A DNA stretch of 64,000 nucleotides from JABDIP01 sp965227455 (GCA_965227455.1 OZ245752.1:186001-250000); one strand, 5' to 3'. Shown: positions 52,703-63,810, numbered from the stretch's first letter. Translations and numbers: made by a program. The notes: generated by a model not told the origin, from the sequence alone.

Positions 52703-53347
52703 GACTCATACTCCCCGAAATTGGGCTCACCGTCACCGATCGGCATCTTAGGCACCCGAAATTGGACTAATCAATAAGTTATTCCATAAAAATTGATGCT
52801 TTCTAACAACGATTCAAGAGACCTTCTGTCTCAAATTGTAATTATACCTCAAGAAATTATAACGATATTACCGAACATAGTTCACCAAAATACACTTAAT
52901 AGTAGATTATTGGGGTCAAGACGCTGTCATCGCAACAGGTCGCGTCGAGCAAGGAAATTGACCAGCCCTGGCCTCCTGAAGGCACGCCATCCGCTTCACC
53001 TTATCCTCGGCCAGTGACTCTAAAAACGAGTGAAACGAGAATAATGCCGGTGCTACGAACCAGTAAAAGGGGACGTTACCATTTTCCGCGGCACCGAATT
53101 AGTGTTCGGCGGACACCACCGACAGATAAAGTTGGCTAGGGAGAAGTATCTGTTCATATGAGGCCGGTCAGCGGATCGGCGGCCCGGAGGTGCCTGCCAA
53201 CCGCCATGGCGATGGGCGCTGCCACGAACCGCGACCGGCAAGCCGGGTCATTCTGTACGATTCGCGCGCCCTCTTGATCCAGGGGAGGGCAGGCCGGTAT
53301 TGGCAGGATCGACAATACCGCCGGGGCAATTTCCTGCCGGCGGCCGG
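52703..53347. other. Gene-free stretch, part AT-rich
   Basis: 645 bases without a credible gene. From 52741 to 52920 only 60 of 180 bases are G or C, in sharp contrast to the rest of the window. This part holds two TATAAT-like boxes on the minus strand (52841-52846 and 52856-52861) and a small hairpin GAGAC-CTTCT-GTCTC (52818-52832). The right half returns to higher GC and carries the AAAAGG/CCATTTT motif at 53065-53085. It may be a promoter region plus the scar of an insertion. Confidence 0.6.
53065..53085. repeat. Candidate mobile-element end motif
   Basis: A 21-base imperfect palindrome: AAAAGG at the left pairs with CCATTTT at the right around GGACGTTA. It reminds me of short sequences found beside transposases in many genomes, where similar GGGGAC-type strings flank insertions. 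No transposase gene adjoins it; the nearest is the RAYT 3.3 kb away. Treat as a resemblance only. Confidence 0.3.
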
Positions 53348-54067
53348 CTATTGGACGTCGTCCGTCGTCACGGCGCTCAGGGACAGTTCGATCAGATCCC
53401 TCAGCGTGGTCTGCCGTTCGCCGGCGTCGATCTGCTTGCCGGTGATCAGGCAGTCGGTCATGGCGCAGATGGAGAGCGCCCGGGCGCCATGCCTGGCGGC
53501 GAGGGTGTAGAGGGCGCTGGTCTCCATCTCGACGCCGAGAACCCCGTGGGCCCGAAGCCGGTCGTAGAAGGCCAGGCCGCCATCGGCATAGAAGACATCG
53601 GTGGACACGATCGCGCCCACATGGTGGCGTTTGCCGAGGCTCTCGGCCGCCGTGGCGGCCCGGCGCAGCAGGTCGAAATCCGCCGCCGGCGCAAAATCGA
53701 AAGGGCCGAAATAGGCGCGGTTCATGCTGCCGTCCGTGCAGGCGGTCATGGCGATGAGCGTGTCGCGGATCTCGACACGCTCATTGAGTCCGCCGCAGGT
53801 CCCGACGCGAACCAATGTCTTCACGCCGTATTCGGACAGCAGCTCGGTCACGTAGATCGCCAGAGAGGGCTGGCCCATGCCGGTCGCCTGAACGCTGACC
53901 CGTGTGCCGTTATAGGTGCCGGTGAAGCCCAGGCAGTTCCGCACCGAGTTCACGCAGCGCGCATCGTCGAAGAACGTCTCGGCGATCCATTTGGCGCGCA
54001 GCGGATCGCCGGGCAGCAGCACGATGTCTGCGTAATCGTCGGCCGCGGCCTCGATATGCGGTGTCAT
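53348..54067 (-). CDS. deoD: Purine-nucleoside phosphorylase, DeoD type
   Basis: A 239-residue trimeric-fold phosphorylase that cleaves purine nucleosides with phosphate. VLLPGDPLRAKWIAETF at the N terminus, TGMGQPSLAIYVTELL, LVRVGTCGGLNE, and GVEMETSALYTLAAR with the ribose-binding Met-Glu are all present. ATG 54067 is preferred because GGGGGA lies 8 bases upstream. No other nucleoside catabolic gene adjoins it. Confidence 0.94.
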   Translation of the reverse strand: MTPHIEAAADDYADIVLLPGDPLRAKWIAETFFDDARCVNSVRNCLGFTGTYNGTRVSVQATGMGQPSLAIYVTELLSEYGVKTLVRVGTCGGLNERVEIRDTLIAMTACTDGSMNRAYFGPFDFAPAADFDLLRRAATAAESLGKRHHVGAIVSTDVFYADGGLAFYDRLRAHGVLGVEMETSALYTLAARHGARALSICAMTDCLITGKQIDAGERQTTLRDLIELSLSAVTTDDVQ

Positions 54068-54136
54068 GGACCTGTCCCCCGCCAAGCTGTTTCGTTGTTA
54101 GGCCGTCACCCTTCGCGGCAAACGGCAAGGTCTTTC

Positions 54137-54637
54137 CTATCCGCCCGCCCGCCACATGAAATACGGCCAATCCCCCTGCGGGCCGTCGATGGCCGTCCAG
54201 CCATCGACTTCGAGCGCACGATCGCTGATCACCACCCCGCCCGGCGCCATCAGAGCACCGATCAGCGGGCCGAGCCAGACCGCCTGCGCCGCGTCCCGAT
54301 CGCGGTCCTCGCTGCCGAAATCCGCATGGGCCAGGGCCGCCGGCGCCGGCAGTCGCTCCCCGGCCGCCGCCAGGGTCTCGCGGAAGTCGCCGATGAACAG
54401 ATGGTCCGCGTCCGGCACCCGGCTGGGCGGTGCGTGCACGCTGCCGTCGAAGGCATAGATCTCCCGGTCGGCGAACAGCAGGCGCAGATGATCGTAGGTC
54501 CGGCCCTTGCCCAGGCCGATTTCCAGCACTGGCCCCGGCAGGTCGCGGATCGCGATGGCGGCCGCCTGCAAATGGTCGCGCTGGGCGGTAAGGCGGGCGA
54601 TCATGCGGTCGAGCTGGCTGGCAGAGGCGAGACCCAT
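54137..54637 (-). CDS. Small class I SAM-dependent methyltransferase
   Basis: A 166-residue protein of the Methyltransf_17 type. GPVLEIGLGKGRTYDHLR is the SAM-binding motif I, EIYAFDGSVHAPPS motif II, and GGVVISDRALEV a later strand. The substrate is unknown. Start ATG 54637 is chosen; a GTG at 54679 is an in-frame alternative. It lies back-to-back with an exported SAM hydrolase-like gene, which may be coincidence. Confidence 0.8.
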   Translation of the reverse strand: MGLASASQLDRMIARLTAQRDHLQAAAIAIRDLPGPVLEIGLGKGRTYDHLRLLFADREIYAFDGSVHAPPSRVPDADHLFIGDFRETLAAAGERLPAPAALAHADFGSEDRDRDAAQAVWLGPLIGALMAPGGVVISDRALEVDGWTAIDGPQGDWPYFMWRAGG

Positions 54638-54773
54638 CGGCCACGGCTTTCCTTTCGAGGGCTGCGGTCGGCCGGACACTACCTTCGCCGGCCCGGAAGG
54701 TTAAGCCTCGCCGCATAGGGCCGAGTGTGGAATCATTTGCCACCAACCATGAACACTCCGAAGGAGGCACAGG

Positions 54774-55706
54774 ATGGGTCTGATGAAATTCCTGGGAATG
54801 ACGCTGGCGTCGGTCTGGACGGCCGCTCTGCTCTATGCCGCCGCTTCCCTGCCCGCGCAGGCCGAGGAGCCGAACGGGATCGTCGTCTACCAGTCCGATT
54901 TCGGGCTCAAGGACGGGGCGGTGTCGGCCATGCGCGGCGTCGCCCTGTCGGTCGATCCGACCCTGCGGCTGGAGAACCTCACCCATGAGATTCCGCCGTT
55001 CAACATCTGGGAGGGCGCGTATCGGCTCAACACTACGGTGCCGTACTGGCCGGCGGGCACGGTGTTCGTCTCGGTAGTGGATCCGGGCGTCGGGACCGAC
55101 CGCAAATCCGTGGTCCTGAAGACCGAGAGCGGCCACTATTTCGTGACGCCGGACAACGGCACCTTGACCCTGGTCGCCGACAATCTCGGCATCGCCGAGA
55201 TCCGTGAGATCGATGAGGCGCGCCACCGCCTGGAGGGCTCCGAGCAGTCCTACACGTTCCACGGCCGCGACGTGTATTCCTACACCGCCGCCCGGCTCGC
55301 CTCCGGCGTCGCCACCTTCGAGGAAGTGGGCCCGGTGCTGCCGCCGGCGGTCACCCGGCTGGAGTACCAGCAGGCGGCCGTCGAGGGCTCCACGGTGACC
55401 GGCACGATTCCGATCCTCGACATCCAGTACGGCAATGTCTGGACCAATATCGACCGCGAGACCTTTGCCGCGCTGGGCGTGGAGAAGGGCACCGATGTCG
55501 GCGTGAAGATCTTCAACGGCGACGATCTGGTCTATGACGCGAAGATCCCCTACGTGTCGACCTTCGGCGACGTGCCGCAGGACGACCCGCTGGTCTATCT
55601 CAACAGCGTCAACAACGTGTCCTTCGCCATCAACTGGGGCAATTTCGCCGGCACCCACGGCGTCAGCTCCGGACCCGAATGGCGGGTCGAGGTGACCAAG
55701 TTCTGA
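54774..55706 (+). CDS. Exported SAM hydroxide adenosyltransferase-like protein
   Basis: A 310-residue member of the SAM hydroxide adenosyltransferase (DUF62) family, which splits S-adenosylmethionine into adenosine and methionine. YQSDFGLKDGAVSAMRGV, SVVDPGVGTDRKSVVL and TFHGRDVYSYTAARLA are the family motifs, with the Asp, Arg and His expected at the active site. Unlike most members it has a clear Sec signal peptide (AALLYAAASLPAQAEE, cleavage after AQA near 30), so it should act outside the cytoplasm, where SAM is not normally present. Confidence 0.85.
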   Translation: MGLMKFLGMTLASVWTAALLYAAASLPAQAEEPNGIVVYQSDFGLKDGAVSAMRGVALSVDPTLRLENLTHEIPPFNIWEGAYRLNTTVPYWPAGTVFVSVVDPGVGTDRKSVVLKTESGHYFVTPDNGTLTLVADNLGIAEIREIDEARHRLEGSEQSYTFHGRDVYSYTAARLASGVATFEEVGPVLPPAVTRLEYQQAAVEGSTVTGTIPILDIQYGNVWTNIDRETFAALGVEKGTDVGVKIFNGDDLVYDAKIPYVSTFGDVPQDDPLVYLNSVNNVSFAINWGNFAGTHGVSSGPEWRVEVTKF

Positions 55707-55733
55707 TGCATTGCACTTGGCGAGCGCCGTGAC

Positions 55734-55856
55734 GCCCTCACCCGGCTCGCTGCACTCGCCACACTCTCCCAAAGGGAGAGGGAACCCGTCGTCCAGGCCT
55801 ATGAACCCTCTCCCTCCGGGAGAGGGTGGACTGCCGCAGGCAGGCCGGGTGAGGGC
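55734..55856. repeat. Palindromic intergenic repeat (two internal hairpins)
   Basis: GCCCTCACCCGGC (55734-55746) and GCCGGGTGAGGGC (55844-55856) are perfect 13-bp inverted ends of a 123-bp unit. Inside are two more hairpins: CTCTCCC-AAA-GGGAGAG (55764-55780) and CCCTCTCCC-TCC-GGGAGAGGG (55806-55826). The CTCTCCC/GGGAGAG pattern occurs widely as an intergenic repeat in Alphaproteobacteria. It occupies most of the first half of the 417-base gap between the SAM hydrolase-like gene and rsgA; the rest of that gap shows nothing. Confidence 0.75.
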
Positions 55857-56123
55857 TTGGACGTCGCCACCAGCACACTGTTTCGACGCTGAAATCCTGT
55901 TTGCTCGCCGTTGCCGGCACCGCGAATCCCGTGCTAGCTATGCGGCTTATGCTTGTCCAATAGCTCATTGCGTCGCGCCCTTCGGCCCCCGGGCCGGCAC
56001 CGGATCCACCCGGTGGCCGGGCAGCGATTCCGTCCGGACCCGTTCCGGATCACCCGATAGGACACACCGATCGGCCTTGCGCTCGCGTTCCGGGCGCACC
56101 GTGACCCTTGCCATGGGGCTGCA

Positions 56124-57218
<1,095 letters not shown>

Positions 57219-57319
57219 ACGGGAGTCGATTTCCCGGCGGCCGGGCATGCGATAGGGTGGCCGCCGGAATTGCCGGCTCCTATCTATGAGCCATGGCGGC
57301 GTTTTCAGGAGATCGTGCC

Positions 57320-58990
57320 GTGACGGACCACATCGCCATTGCCCTGGCCCAGGTCAATCCGGTCGTCGGCGACATCGACGGCAATCTGGACAAGCTGCGC
57401 CAGGCCCGGCGCGAAGCGGCGGCCCTCGGCGCCGATCTGGTGGTGTTCTCGGAGCTCACGGTCAGCGGCTATCCGCCGGAAGACCTTGTGCTGAAGCCGT
57501 TCTTCCTCGACGTGGTCGAGGCCGGTGTGGCTAGGCTCGCCGAGGAGACCGGCGACGGCGGTCCAGCGATGATCATCGGCGCGCCCTGGCGGCAGGAGGG
57601 CGGCACCTATAACGCCGCCCTGCTGCTGGATGGCGGCAAGCTCGCCGGGATGCGCTTCAAGCACGACCTGCCGAATTACGGCGTTTTCGACGAAAAGCGG
57701 GTGTTCGCCGCAGGCCCGGTGCCGGGGCCGATCAGCTTCCGGGGCGTGCGCCTCGGTCTGATGGTCTGCGAGGATATGTGGACGCCGGACGTGACCGAAT
57801 GCCTGGAGGAATCCGGTGCGGAGATCCTGGTTGTGCCGAACGGCAGCCCCTATGAGAGCGATAAGCTCGATGAGCGCCTGTCCCTTGCGGTCGCCCGGGT
57901 CACGGAGAGCGGTCTGCCGCTGATCTATGTGAACCAGGTCGGCGGCCAGGACGAACTGGTCTTCGACGGCGCCTCCTTCGTGCTCGGCGCCGATGCGGCC
58001 TTGAAGGCCCAGGCGCCGGCCTTCCAAAGCCACGTCATGCTGACCCAATGGTCCCGCGATGCCGATGCCGATGGTTGGACCTGCGCGGTGGCCGATCGCG
58101 CCGCGCCCGCGGAAGGGCTGGAAGCGCTGTACGGCGCGATGGTCCTGGGGCTGCGCGACTATGTGAACAAGAACCGCTTTCCCGGCGTGCTGCTTGGCCT
58201 GTCCGGCGGCATCGACAGCGCCTTGAGCGCGGTCGTCGCGGTGGATGCCCTGGGGCCGGAGCGGGTGCATTGCGTGATGATGCCCTCGCCCTACACCTCG
58301 ACCGAGAGCCTGGAGGATGCGGCGGAGCTGGCGGCGCTGATCGGCGCCCGGCTGGACGAGGTCTCCATCGAGCCGGCCATGGGCGCCTTCGGGACCATGC
58401 TCGAACCCCTGTTCAACGGCACCGATTCCGGCACCACGGAAGAGAACATCCAGGCCCGGTCGCGTGGCCTTACACTGATGGCACTCAGCAACAAGCATGG
58501 TGCGATGGTGCTGTCGACCGGCAACAAGTCGGAGATGTCGGTCGGCTATGCCACCCTTTACGGCGATATGTGCGGCGGCTATTCGGTGCTGAAGGACGTC
58601 TACAAGACGACCGTGTTCGAGCTGTCGCGCTGGCGCAACCAGGTGCATCCGGCCGAAGTGCTGGGCCCGGCGGGCCGGGTGATCCCGGAACGCATCATCA
58701 CCAAGCCGCCTTCCGCCGAGTTGAAGCCCGACCAGACCGATCAGGACACACTGCCGCCCTACGACGCCCTGGACGACATCCTGCAATGCCTGATCGAGCA
58801 CGAGATGGGAGTCGCCGACATCGTCTCTCGCGGCCACGACCAGCAGACCGTCAACCGGGTCTGGCGCATGCTCGACCGGGCCGAATACAAGCGCCGCCAA
58901 GCCCCGCCAGGCGTCAAGCTAACCCGCCGTTCCTTCGGCCGCGACCGCCGCTACCCGATCACCAACGCCTTCCTCGATCTGCTGGGCTAA
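57320..58990 (+). CDS. nadE: Glutamine-dependent NAD+ synthase
   Basis: A 556-residue two-domain enzyme making NAD from deamido-NAD and glutamine. The N-terminal nitrilase-type amidase has the Glu in VVFSELTVSGYPPEDL, Lys in FKHDLPNYGVFDEKR and Cys in GLMVCEDMWTPD near 150. The C-terminal synthetase has the PP-loop GLSGGIDSALSAV near 293 and SSG-like STGNKSEMSVGYATLYGDM. GTG 57320 is chosen because AGGAG lies 8 bases before it; an ATG at 57293 lacks one. Confidence 0.95.
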   Translation: MTDHIAIALAQVNPVVGDIDGNLDKLRQARREAAALGADLVVFSELTVSGYPPEDLVLKPFFLDVVEAGVARLAEETGDGGPAMIIGAPWRQEGGTYNAALLLDGGKLAGMRFKHDLPNYGVFDEKRVFAAGPVPGPISFRGVRLGLMVCEDMWTPDVTECLEESGAEILVVPNGSPYESDKLDERLSLAVARVTESGLPLIYVNQVGGQDELVFDGASFVLGADAALKAQAPAFQSHVMLTQWSRDADADGWTCAVADRAAPAEGLEALYGAMVLGLRDYVNKNRFPGVLLGLSGGIDSALSAVVAVDALGPERVHCVMMPSPYTSTESLEDAAELAALIGARLDEVSIEPAMGAFGTMLEPLFNGTDSGTTEENIQARSRGLTLMALSNKHGAMVLSTGNKSEMSVGYATLYGDMCGGYSVLKDVYKTTVFELSRWRNQVHPAEVLGPAGRVIPERIITKPPSAELKPDQTDQDTLPPYDALDDILQCLIEHEMGVADIVSRGHDQQTVNRVWRMLDRAEYKRRQAPPGVKLTRRSFGRDRRYPITNAFLDLLG

Positions 58991-58995
58991 CGGCC

Positions 58996-59547
58996 ATGCG
59001 ACGTCTCGGCAGGTTCATCGCGGCGGCCCTGGTGGCCATGTCCGCATCGGTGTGCCAGGCGCTGGCCGCCACGGATGCGATCGTCGATCTGGCGATCAAC
59101 GGGCTTCCGTTGCTCACGCCGGCGGAAACGGGACCGGTCCTGTCGAGCGTCGACGGTGCCGTCATGCAGGCGGCCGCATCGACGCTGTACCGATTCTCCA
59201 ACGCCGATGGCAGCCAGGTGCTGACCCTCACCGTCCATCCGGGCAGCGAGCGCTACAGCGTGGCGACCGCGTCGGTCAGCTACCGGCGCCAGGACACATC
59301 GCGGCCCGTTCTCCCTGGGGAGCCCGAGGCCTTCGTGAGCCGCAAGGGCATCCGGCTTGGCATGGCGCGCGCCGACGTCGAGGCGCTGATCGGCGAGCCC
59401 GACGAGTTGATCGGCGCCACGGCGGTTTACGAGCTGGCCGGCGAATCCGCCATCCTCCGCCGTTTCAACATGCCGGTCTACCGGGCGACCTACGCCTATG
59501 AAGACGATCGCCTGATCGGTTTCCAGTTCGGCTTTCCGTATCCGTAG
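58996..59547 (+). CDS. Exported hypothetical protein with BamE/SmpA-like segment
   Basis: A 183-residue protein with a signal peptide (MRRLGRFIAAALVAMSASVC, cleavage near ALA). GIRLGMARADVEALIGEPDE near residue 115 is the short helix-turn pattern of the SmpA/BamE and related families, then a beta-rich end (YAYEDDRLIGFQFGF). One Cys lies in the signal. It starts 5 bases after the nadE stop, so it may be translated from the same message. Function unknown. Confidence 0.7.
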   Translation: MRRLGRFIAAALVAMSASVCQALAATDAIVDLAINGLPLLTPAETGPVLSSVDGAVMQAAASTLYRFSNADGSQVLTLTVHPGSERYSVATASVSYRRQDTSRPVLPGEPEAFVSRKGIRLGMARADVEALIGEPDELIGATAVYELAGESAILRRFNMPVYRATYAYEDDRLIGFQFGFPYP

Positions 59548-59566
59548 GCCAGCACTTTGCTGACCG

Positions 59567-61101
59567 TCAGGCGGCGCCCTCGGGCTTGGGCCTGACCAGC
59601 CGCACGGCGCCGAGCACGCCCAGGGCCAGGATGCCGGGCAGGATGGCGAACCAGGAGCCGGCAGCCGCCAGGCCGGCGGTCGCGGCCCACAGGATCGAGG
59701 ACAGGGCCTCGGCGAAGGTGGCGATACGGGAGGAGGTCTGGCGGCGGCGGAAATTGCTGCGCTTCGCCTGTGCCCGGAACCAGATCTGGATCACGGTCGA
59801 GGACAGCGAGGCGGCGGCGACACCGAGGAAGGCGACCAGCCCCACCATCGGCGCCGCCAGCGCCAGGGCCAGCAGGAGCGGGCCTACGACGATCGCCATG
59901 GCGCCCATCACCGCCTCGATCTTGGCCTGCAGGATCTGGCGGGCGGAGATCGGCGCCGTCGACACCAGGTCCGGGGCGTCCTCGCCGGACACCGCCAGCC
60001 AGGCGAGGCCGCCGGCGAGCTGGCCGGAGGCCATCGCCAGCACCGGCACCGCGATCACCAGCGTTTCGATGTCCTCCCCATAGTTCCGCCACAGCAGCAG
60101 GGCTGGCGGCAGCAGGTAGAGGATCTGCATCAGCGTCTGGGAGACCAGCCACGGGTCGCGGCGCAACAGCGCCCATTCCTTGCGGCGCAGAGCACGCTTG
60201 GTCGAGGCCTGCCGGAAGGCGGCCAGTTGGCGCAGATTGGCTTTGGCACCGTGGCCGATGCTGGAGGCGGCAATGACGTGGTCGCCGAAGCGGGCGGAGA
60301 AGACGGCGATGGCGGCCGCCAGCAGAGTCAAACAGGCGACCAGCACCAGGGCGAGCAGCGCCAGGTCGCCCATCGCGGCCCGGGCCGGCCACCAGATCGG
60401 GCTGGTCGCGTCCGGTGCTGCGGCGATGAAGGAATCGGACTGGAAGATCGTCAGCCGCGAGACTTTGCCATAGCTCAGGATCGCCGCCGCCTGGACGCCG
60501 ATGGCGAAGGCGGCGCCGACCACCGCCGCCAAGATCTGTGCGATCAGACGGGTGCGCCGCGGCCCCAGAATGCGGAACATGGCCACCGTCGCCGCCACCG
60601 CCAGCGCAGCCGAAACCGCCCCCATGGCCGCCAGAACGCCATAGGCGGCCAGCCAACGCGCGTGGTCCAGCATGGCCAGGACATTGACGAAGGGCCCTGC
60701 CAGCAGCATCGACAGAAGCATGGTGGTCAGCGCGATGGCGCCGAGCCGGATCGAGAACAGCCGCCTGGCCGATGCCGGCGAGGAGAGGATCAGGTCGAGG
60801 TCCGCCCGGGCATAGAACGCCCGGGTCACCGATTCCATCGCCTGGGACAGCATCAGCGACCAGGACAGAAGGGCGCCGCCCGTCACCAGGGTCAGCGTGG
60901 CCTTGTCCGGCACGATGCCCGCCTGCACCGCCGGGGCCACGACCGCAAAGGCCAGCAAGTGCATGAACACGGCGAAGACCAGCAGGGCGATCGCCACCAA
61001 GGGCTCGCGACCGCGCTTGCCGGCGGTCATCATCGACCAGCCGTCGCGCCAGGCCAGGCTCAGCTCATGGCGAGCGAACCAACTCAAGGATGCCGGCTGC
61101 A

Positions 61102-61102
<1 letters not shown>
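59567..61102 (-). CDS. ABC-2 type permease (second exporter)
   Basis: A 511-residue membrane protein with about a dozen hydrophobic segments in two clusters separated by a long hydrophilic region around residue 280-320 (GAKANLRQLAAFRQASTKRA). VTRAFYARADLDLILSSPAS near 90 is typical of ABC-2 permeases. Its start overlaps the ATPase stop by one base (TAATG), so it is translated with the ATPase. The cargo is unknown. Confidence 0.85.
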
Positions 61103-61854
<752 letters not shown>

Positions 61855-62046
61855 GGCGCGCGGGATTCTCTTGCGGCTGGGTCGGGTGTTGTCACGCGAT
61901 CTAACTCCATACAGGGATTTGGTTTCGGAGAATTAAAGCTCGTGCGCATGATGGCGCCCGCACGGCAAATCCTTGACAGCGACGGCGGCGTCGAGGGATA
62001 GGTCGCCCGCCCGGCGCCCCTAAGCGCCCGAACGGATATCTCGCCG

Positions 62047-63390
62047 ATGAGTGTCGTCACCCGCTTCGCACCCAGCCCGACCGGGCTGCTGCATGTCGGA
62101 AATGCCCGCACCGCCCTGGTCGCCTGGCTGTTTGCGCGCAAGGCGGAGGGACGCTTCCTGCTGCGGCTCGACGACACCGATACCGAGCGGTGCCGGCCGG
62201 AATTCGCCGAGGCCATCGACCGCGACCTGGCCTGGCTCGGCCTCGACTGGGACGACCGCATCCGGCAGTCGGACCGGACGGCACGCTATGACGCGGCAAT
62301 CGACCGGCTGAAGGCCGATGGCCGCCTCTACCCCTGCTACGAGACGCCGGAGGAGCTCGCGCTGAAGCGCAAGAGCCTGCTGTCCCGCGGCCTGCCGCCG
62401 ATCTATGACCGTGCCGCTCTGGCCCTGACCGATGCGGAGCGGGCCGAGCTGGAAGGGCAGGGGCGCAGCCCCCATTGGCGCTTTCGGCTGGAGCATGCGC
62501 CGATCGACTGGACCGATCTGGTGCGCGGCCCGGTGCATTTCGAGGGGCGCGACCTCTCCGACCCGGTGCTGATCCGGGAAGATGGCCGGCCGCTCTACCA
62601 TATCGGCTCCGTGGTCGATGATATTGACCTTGCCGTCACCCATGTGGTGCGCGGCGAGGACCATGTCGCCAACACCGCGATGCATATCCAACTGATCCGG
62701 GCGCTGGGCGGCGAGCCGCCGGAATTTGCCCATCTGCCGCTGCTGGCCGACGCCGCCGGCAAAAGCCTGTCCAAGCGCCTCGGCAGCCTGAGCCTCGAGA
62801 CCCTGCGAGACGAGGAGGGGCTAGAGCCCATGGCGGTGGCCAGCCTGCTCGGCCGGCTGGGAACCTCCGATCCAGTTGCGCCGCTGCCCGATTTGGCAGC
62901 GCTGATTGAAGACTTCGATTTCAACAAATTCGCGCGCGGGACACCCAAATTCGATCCGGAGGAACTGAGACGCCTTAATGCCCGGCTCATCCATGAGATG
63001 CCATTTGAGGCGGTGGCAGCGAGGCTCGCGGAAATCGGGCTGGACCGTATCGATGCCGCATTCTGGATGGCCGTCCGGCCAAACCTCTCCAGGCTGGCAG
63101 ACGTGGCCGACTGGTGGCAGGTGGCCAAGGGCCCGATCGAACCAGTGTTGGAAGACCCGTCGTTCCTGGCTGCGGCGGCCGACCTGTTGCCATCCGAGCC
63201 ATGGGATGGCGAAACCTTCGGCGCATGGTCGGCGGCTTTGAAAGACGCCACTGGCCGGAAAGGCAAGCCGTTGTTTCGTCCGTTGCGTCTGGCCCTTACC
63301 GGCCGCGAGCACGGGCCGGAGATGAAGGCCATGCTGCCGCTGATCGGACGAGAGGAGGCCCGGGCCCGTTTGACCGGTCACGGTTCCTGA
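62047..63390 (+). CDS. gltX: Glutamate--tRNA ligase
   Basis: A class I aminoacyl-tRNA synthetase charging tRNA-Glu, and by family knowledge perhaps tRNA-Gln. The ATP motif near residue 16 reads HVGN in FAPSPTGLLHVGNARTAL rather than the usual HIGG/HIGH, and the KMSKS equivalent is KSLSKR near 240. LRLDDTDTERCRPEFAEAID and LYHIGSVVDDIDLAVTHVVR are conserved. The 447 residues are normal. Many alphaproteobacteria have two gltX genes; which of the two this is cannot be settled here. Confidence 0.94.
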   Translation: MSVVTRFAPSPTGLLHVGNARTALVAWLFARKAEGRFLLRLDDTDTERCRPEFAEAIDRDLAWLGLDWDDRIRQSDRTARYDAAIDRLKADGRLYPCYETPEELALKRKSLLSRGLPPIYDRAALALTDAERAELEGQGRSPHWRFRLEHAPIDWTDLVRGPVHFEGRDLSDPVLIREDGRPLYHIGSVVDDIDLAVTHVVRGEDHVANTAMHIQLIRALGGEPPEFAHLPLLADAAGKSLSKRLGSLSLETLRDEEGLEPMAVASLLGRLGTSDPVAPLPDLAALIEDFDFNKFARGTPKFDPEELRRLNARLIHEMPFEAVAARLAEIGLDRIDAAFWMAVRPNLSRLADVADWWQVAKGPIEPVLEDPSFLAAAADLLPSEPWDGETFGAWSAALKDATGRKGKPLFRPLRLALTGREHGPEMKAMLPLIGREEARARLTGHGS

Positions 63391-63438
63391 TGTGAGCCGA
63401 TGCCCGTGTCCAGTCCGCTGGAAACGGGACAAAACGAA

Positions 63439-63454
63439 GGGGCGCATGCGCCCC
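63439..63454. terminator. Hairpin downstream of gltX
   Basis: GGGGCGC (63439-63445) and GCGCCCC (63448-63454) form a perfect 7-bp stem, 49 bases after the gltX stop. The following bases CTCGCTATTT are only weakly U-rich, so it may be a weak rho-independent terminator, or serve both gltX and the convergent gene at 63535. Confidence 0.55.
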
Positions 63455-63534
63455 CTCGCTATTTGTCACCGACCTCAACGTCCTTGTGACGGAACAGGAC
63501 TATGCGGTCGGTTGTCGGCTGGCTTCAATGCAGA

Positions 63535-63810
63535 TCAGGTCGGAGGCTGAACTGTTGGTGGATACTCTTCATCAGGGTCAGGCTCAGGCTCAGGTTCATC
63601 CGCCGCCTCAACGGCGTCCGACGTGTCCGTTTCGTGCTCGTTCCAGCAGCCGAACGCGCTCGAGTCATCCAGGGTGCATTCACTGGCCGCGATGACCCGG
63701 CCGGGATTGTCTTCGCCGATCTCTTGGTTCCAGATCTGCTTCACCGTGTCGGCTTGCGCGGTCCCAGCAAGAACCATCAGGGCAGCCACAGCGGTCATGG
63801 CCTTGTACAT
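63535..63810 (-). CDS. Small acidic secreted protein
   Basis: A 91-residue protein with a signal peptide (MYKAMTAVAALMVLAGTAQA, cleavage before DT near 20) and a perfect GGAGG 7 bases upstream of ATG 63810. The mature part has two Cys (ASECTLDDSSAFGCW) that could pair, then a long acidic, Pro-rich tail (DEPEPEPDPDEEYPP). I recognise no family. The clean leader and ribosome-binding site support a real gene. It is convergent with gltX. Confidence 0.65.
   Translation of the reverse strand: MYKAMTAVAALMVLAGTAQADTVKQIWNQEIGEDNPGRVIAASECTLDDSSAFGCWNEHETDTSDAVEAADEPEPEPDPDEEYPPTVQPPT

Noticed and set aside
52793..53017. 74-codon plus-strand frame in the AT-rich stretch
   Set aside because: Its ATG has no ribosome-binding site, the composition changes midway, and no domain is seen.
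53053..53241. 62-codon minus-strand frame near 53.1 kb
   Set aside because: Contains the AAAAGG/CCATTTT motif in antisense; looks like a by-product of a repeat rather than a gene.
53910..55772. 620-codon open frame on the minus strand across deoD, methyltransferase and SAM hydrolase-like genes
   Set aside because: Runs through three real genes in the wrong frame; no domain was recognised.
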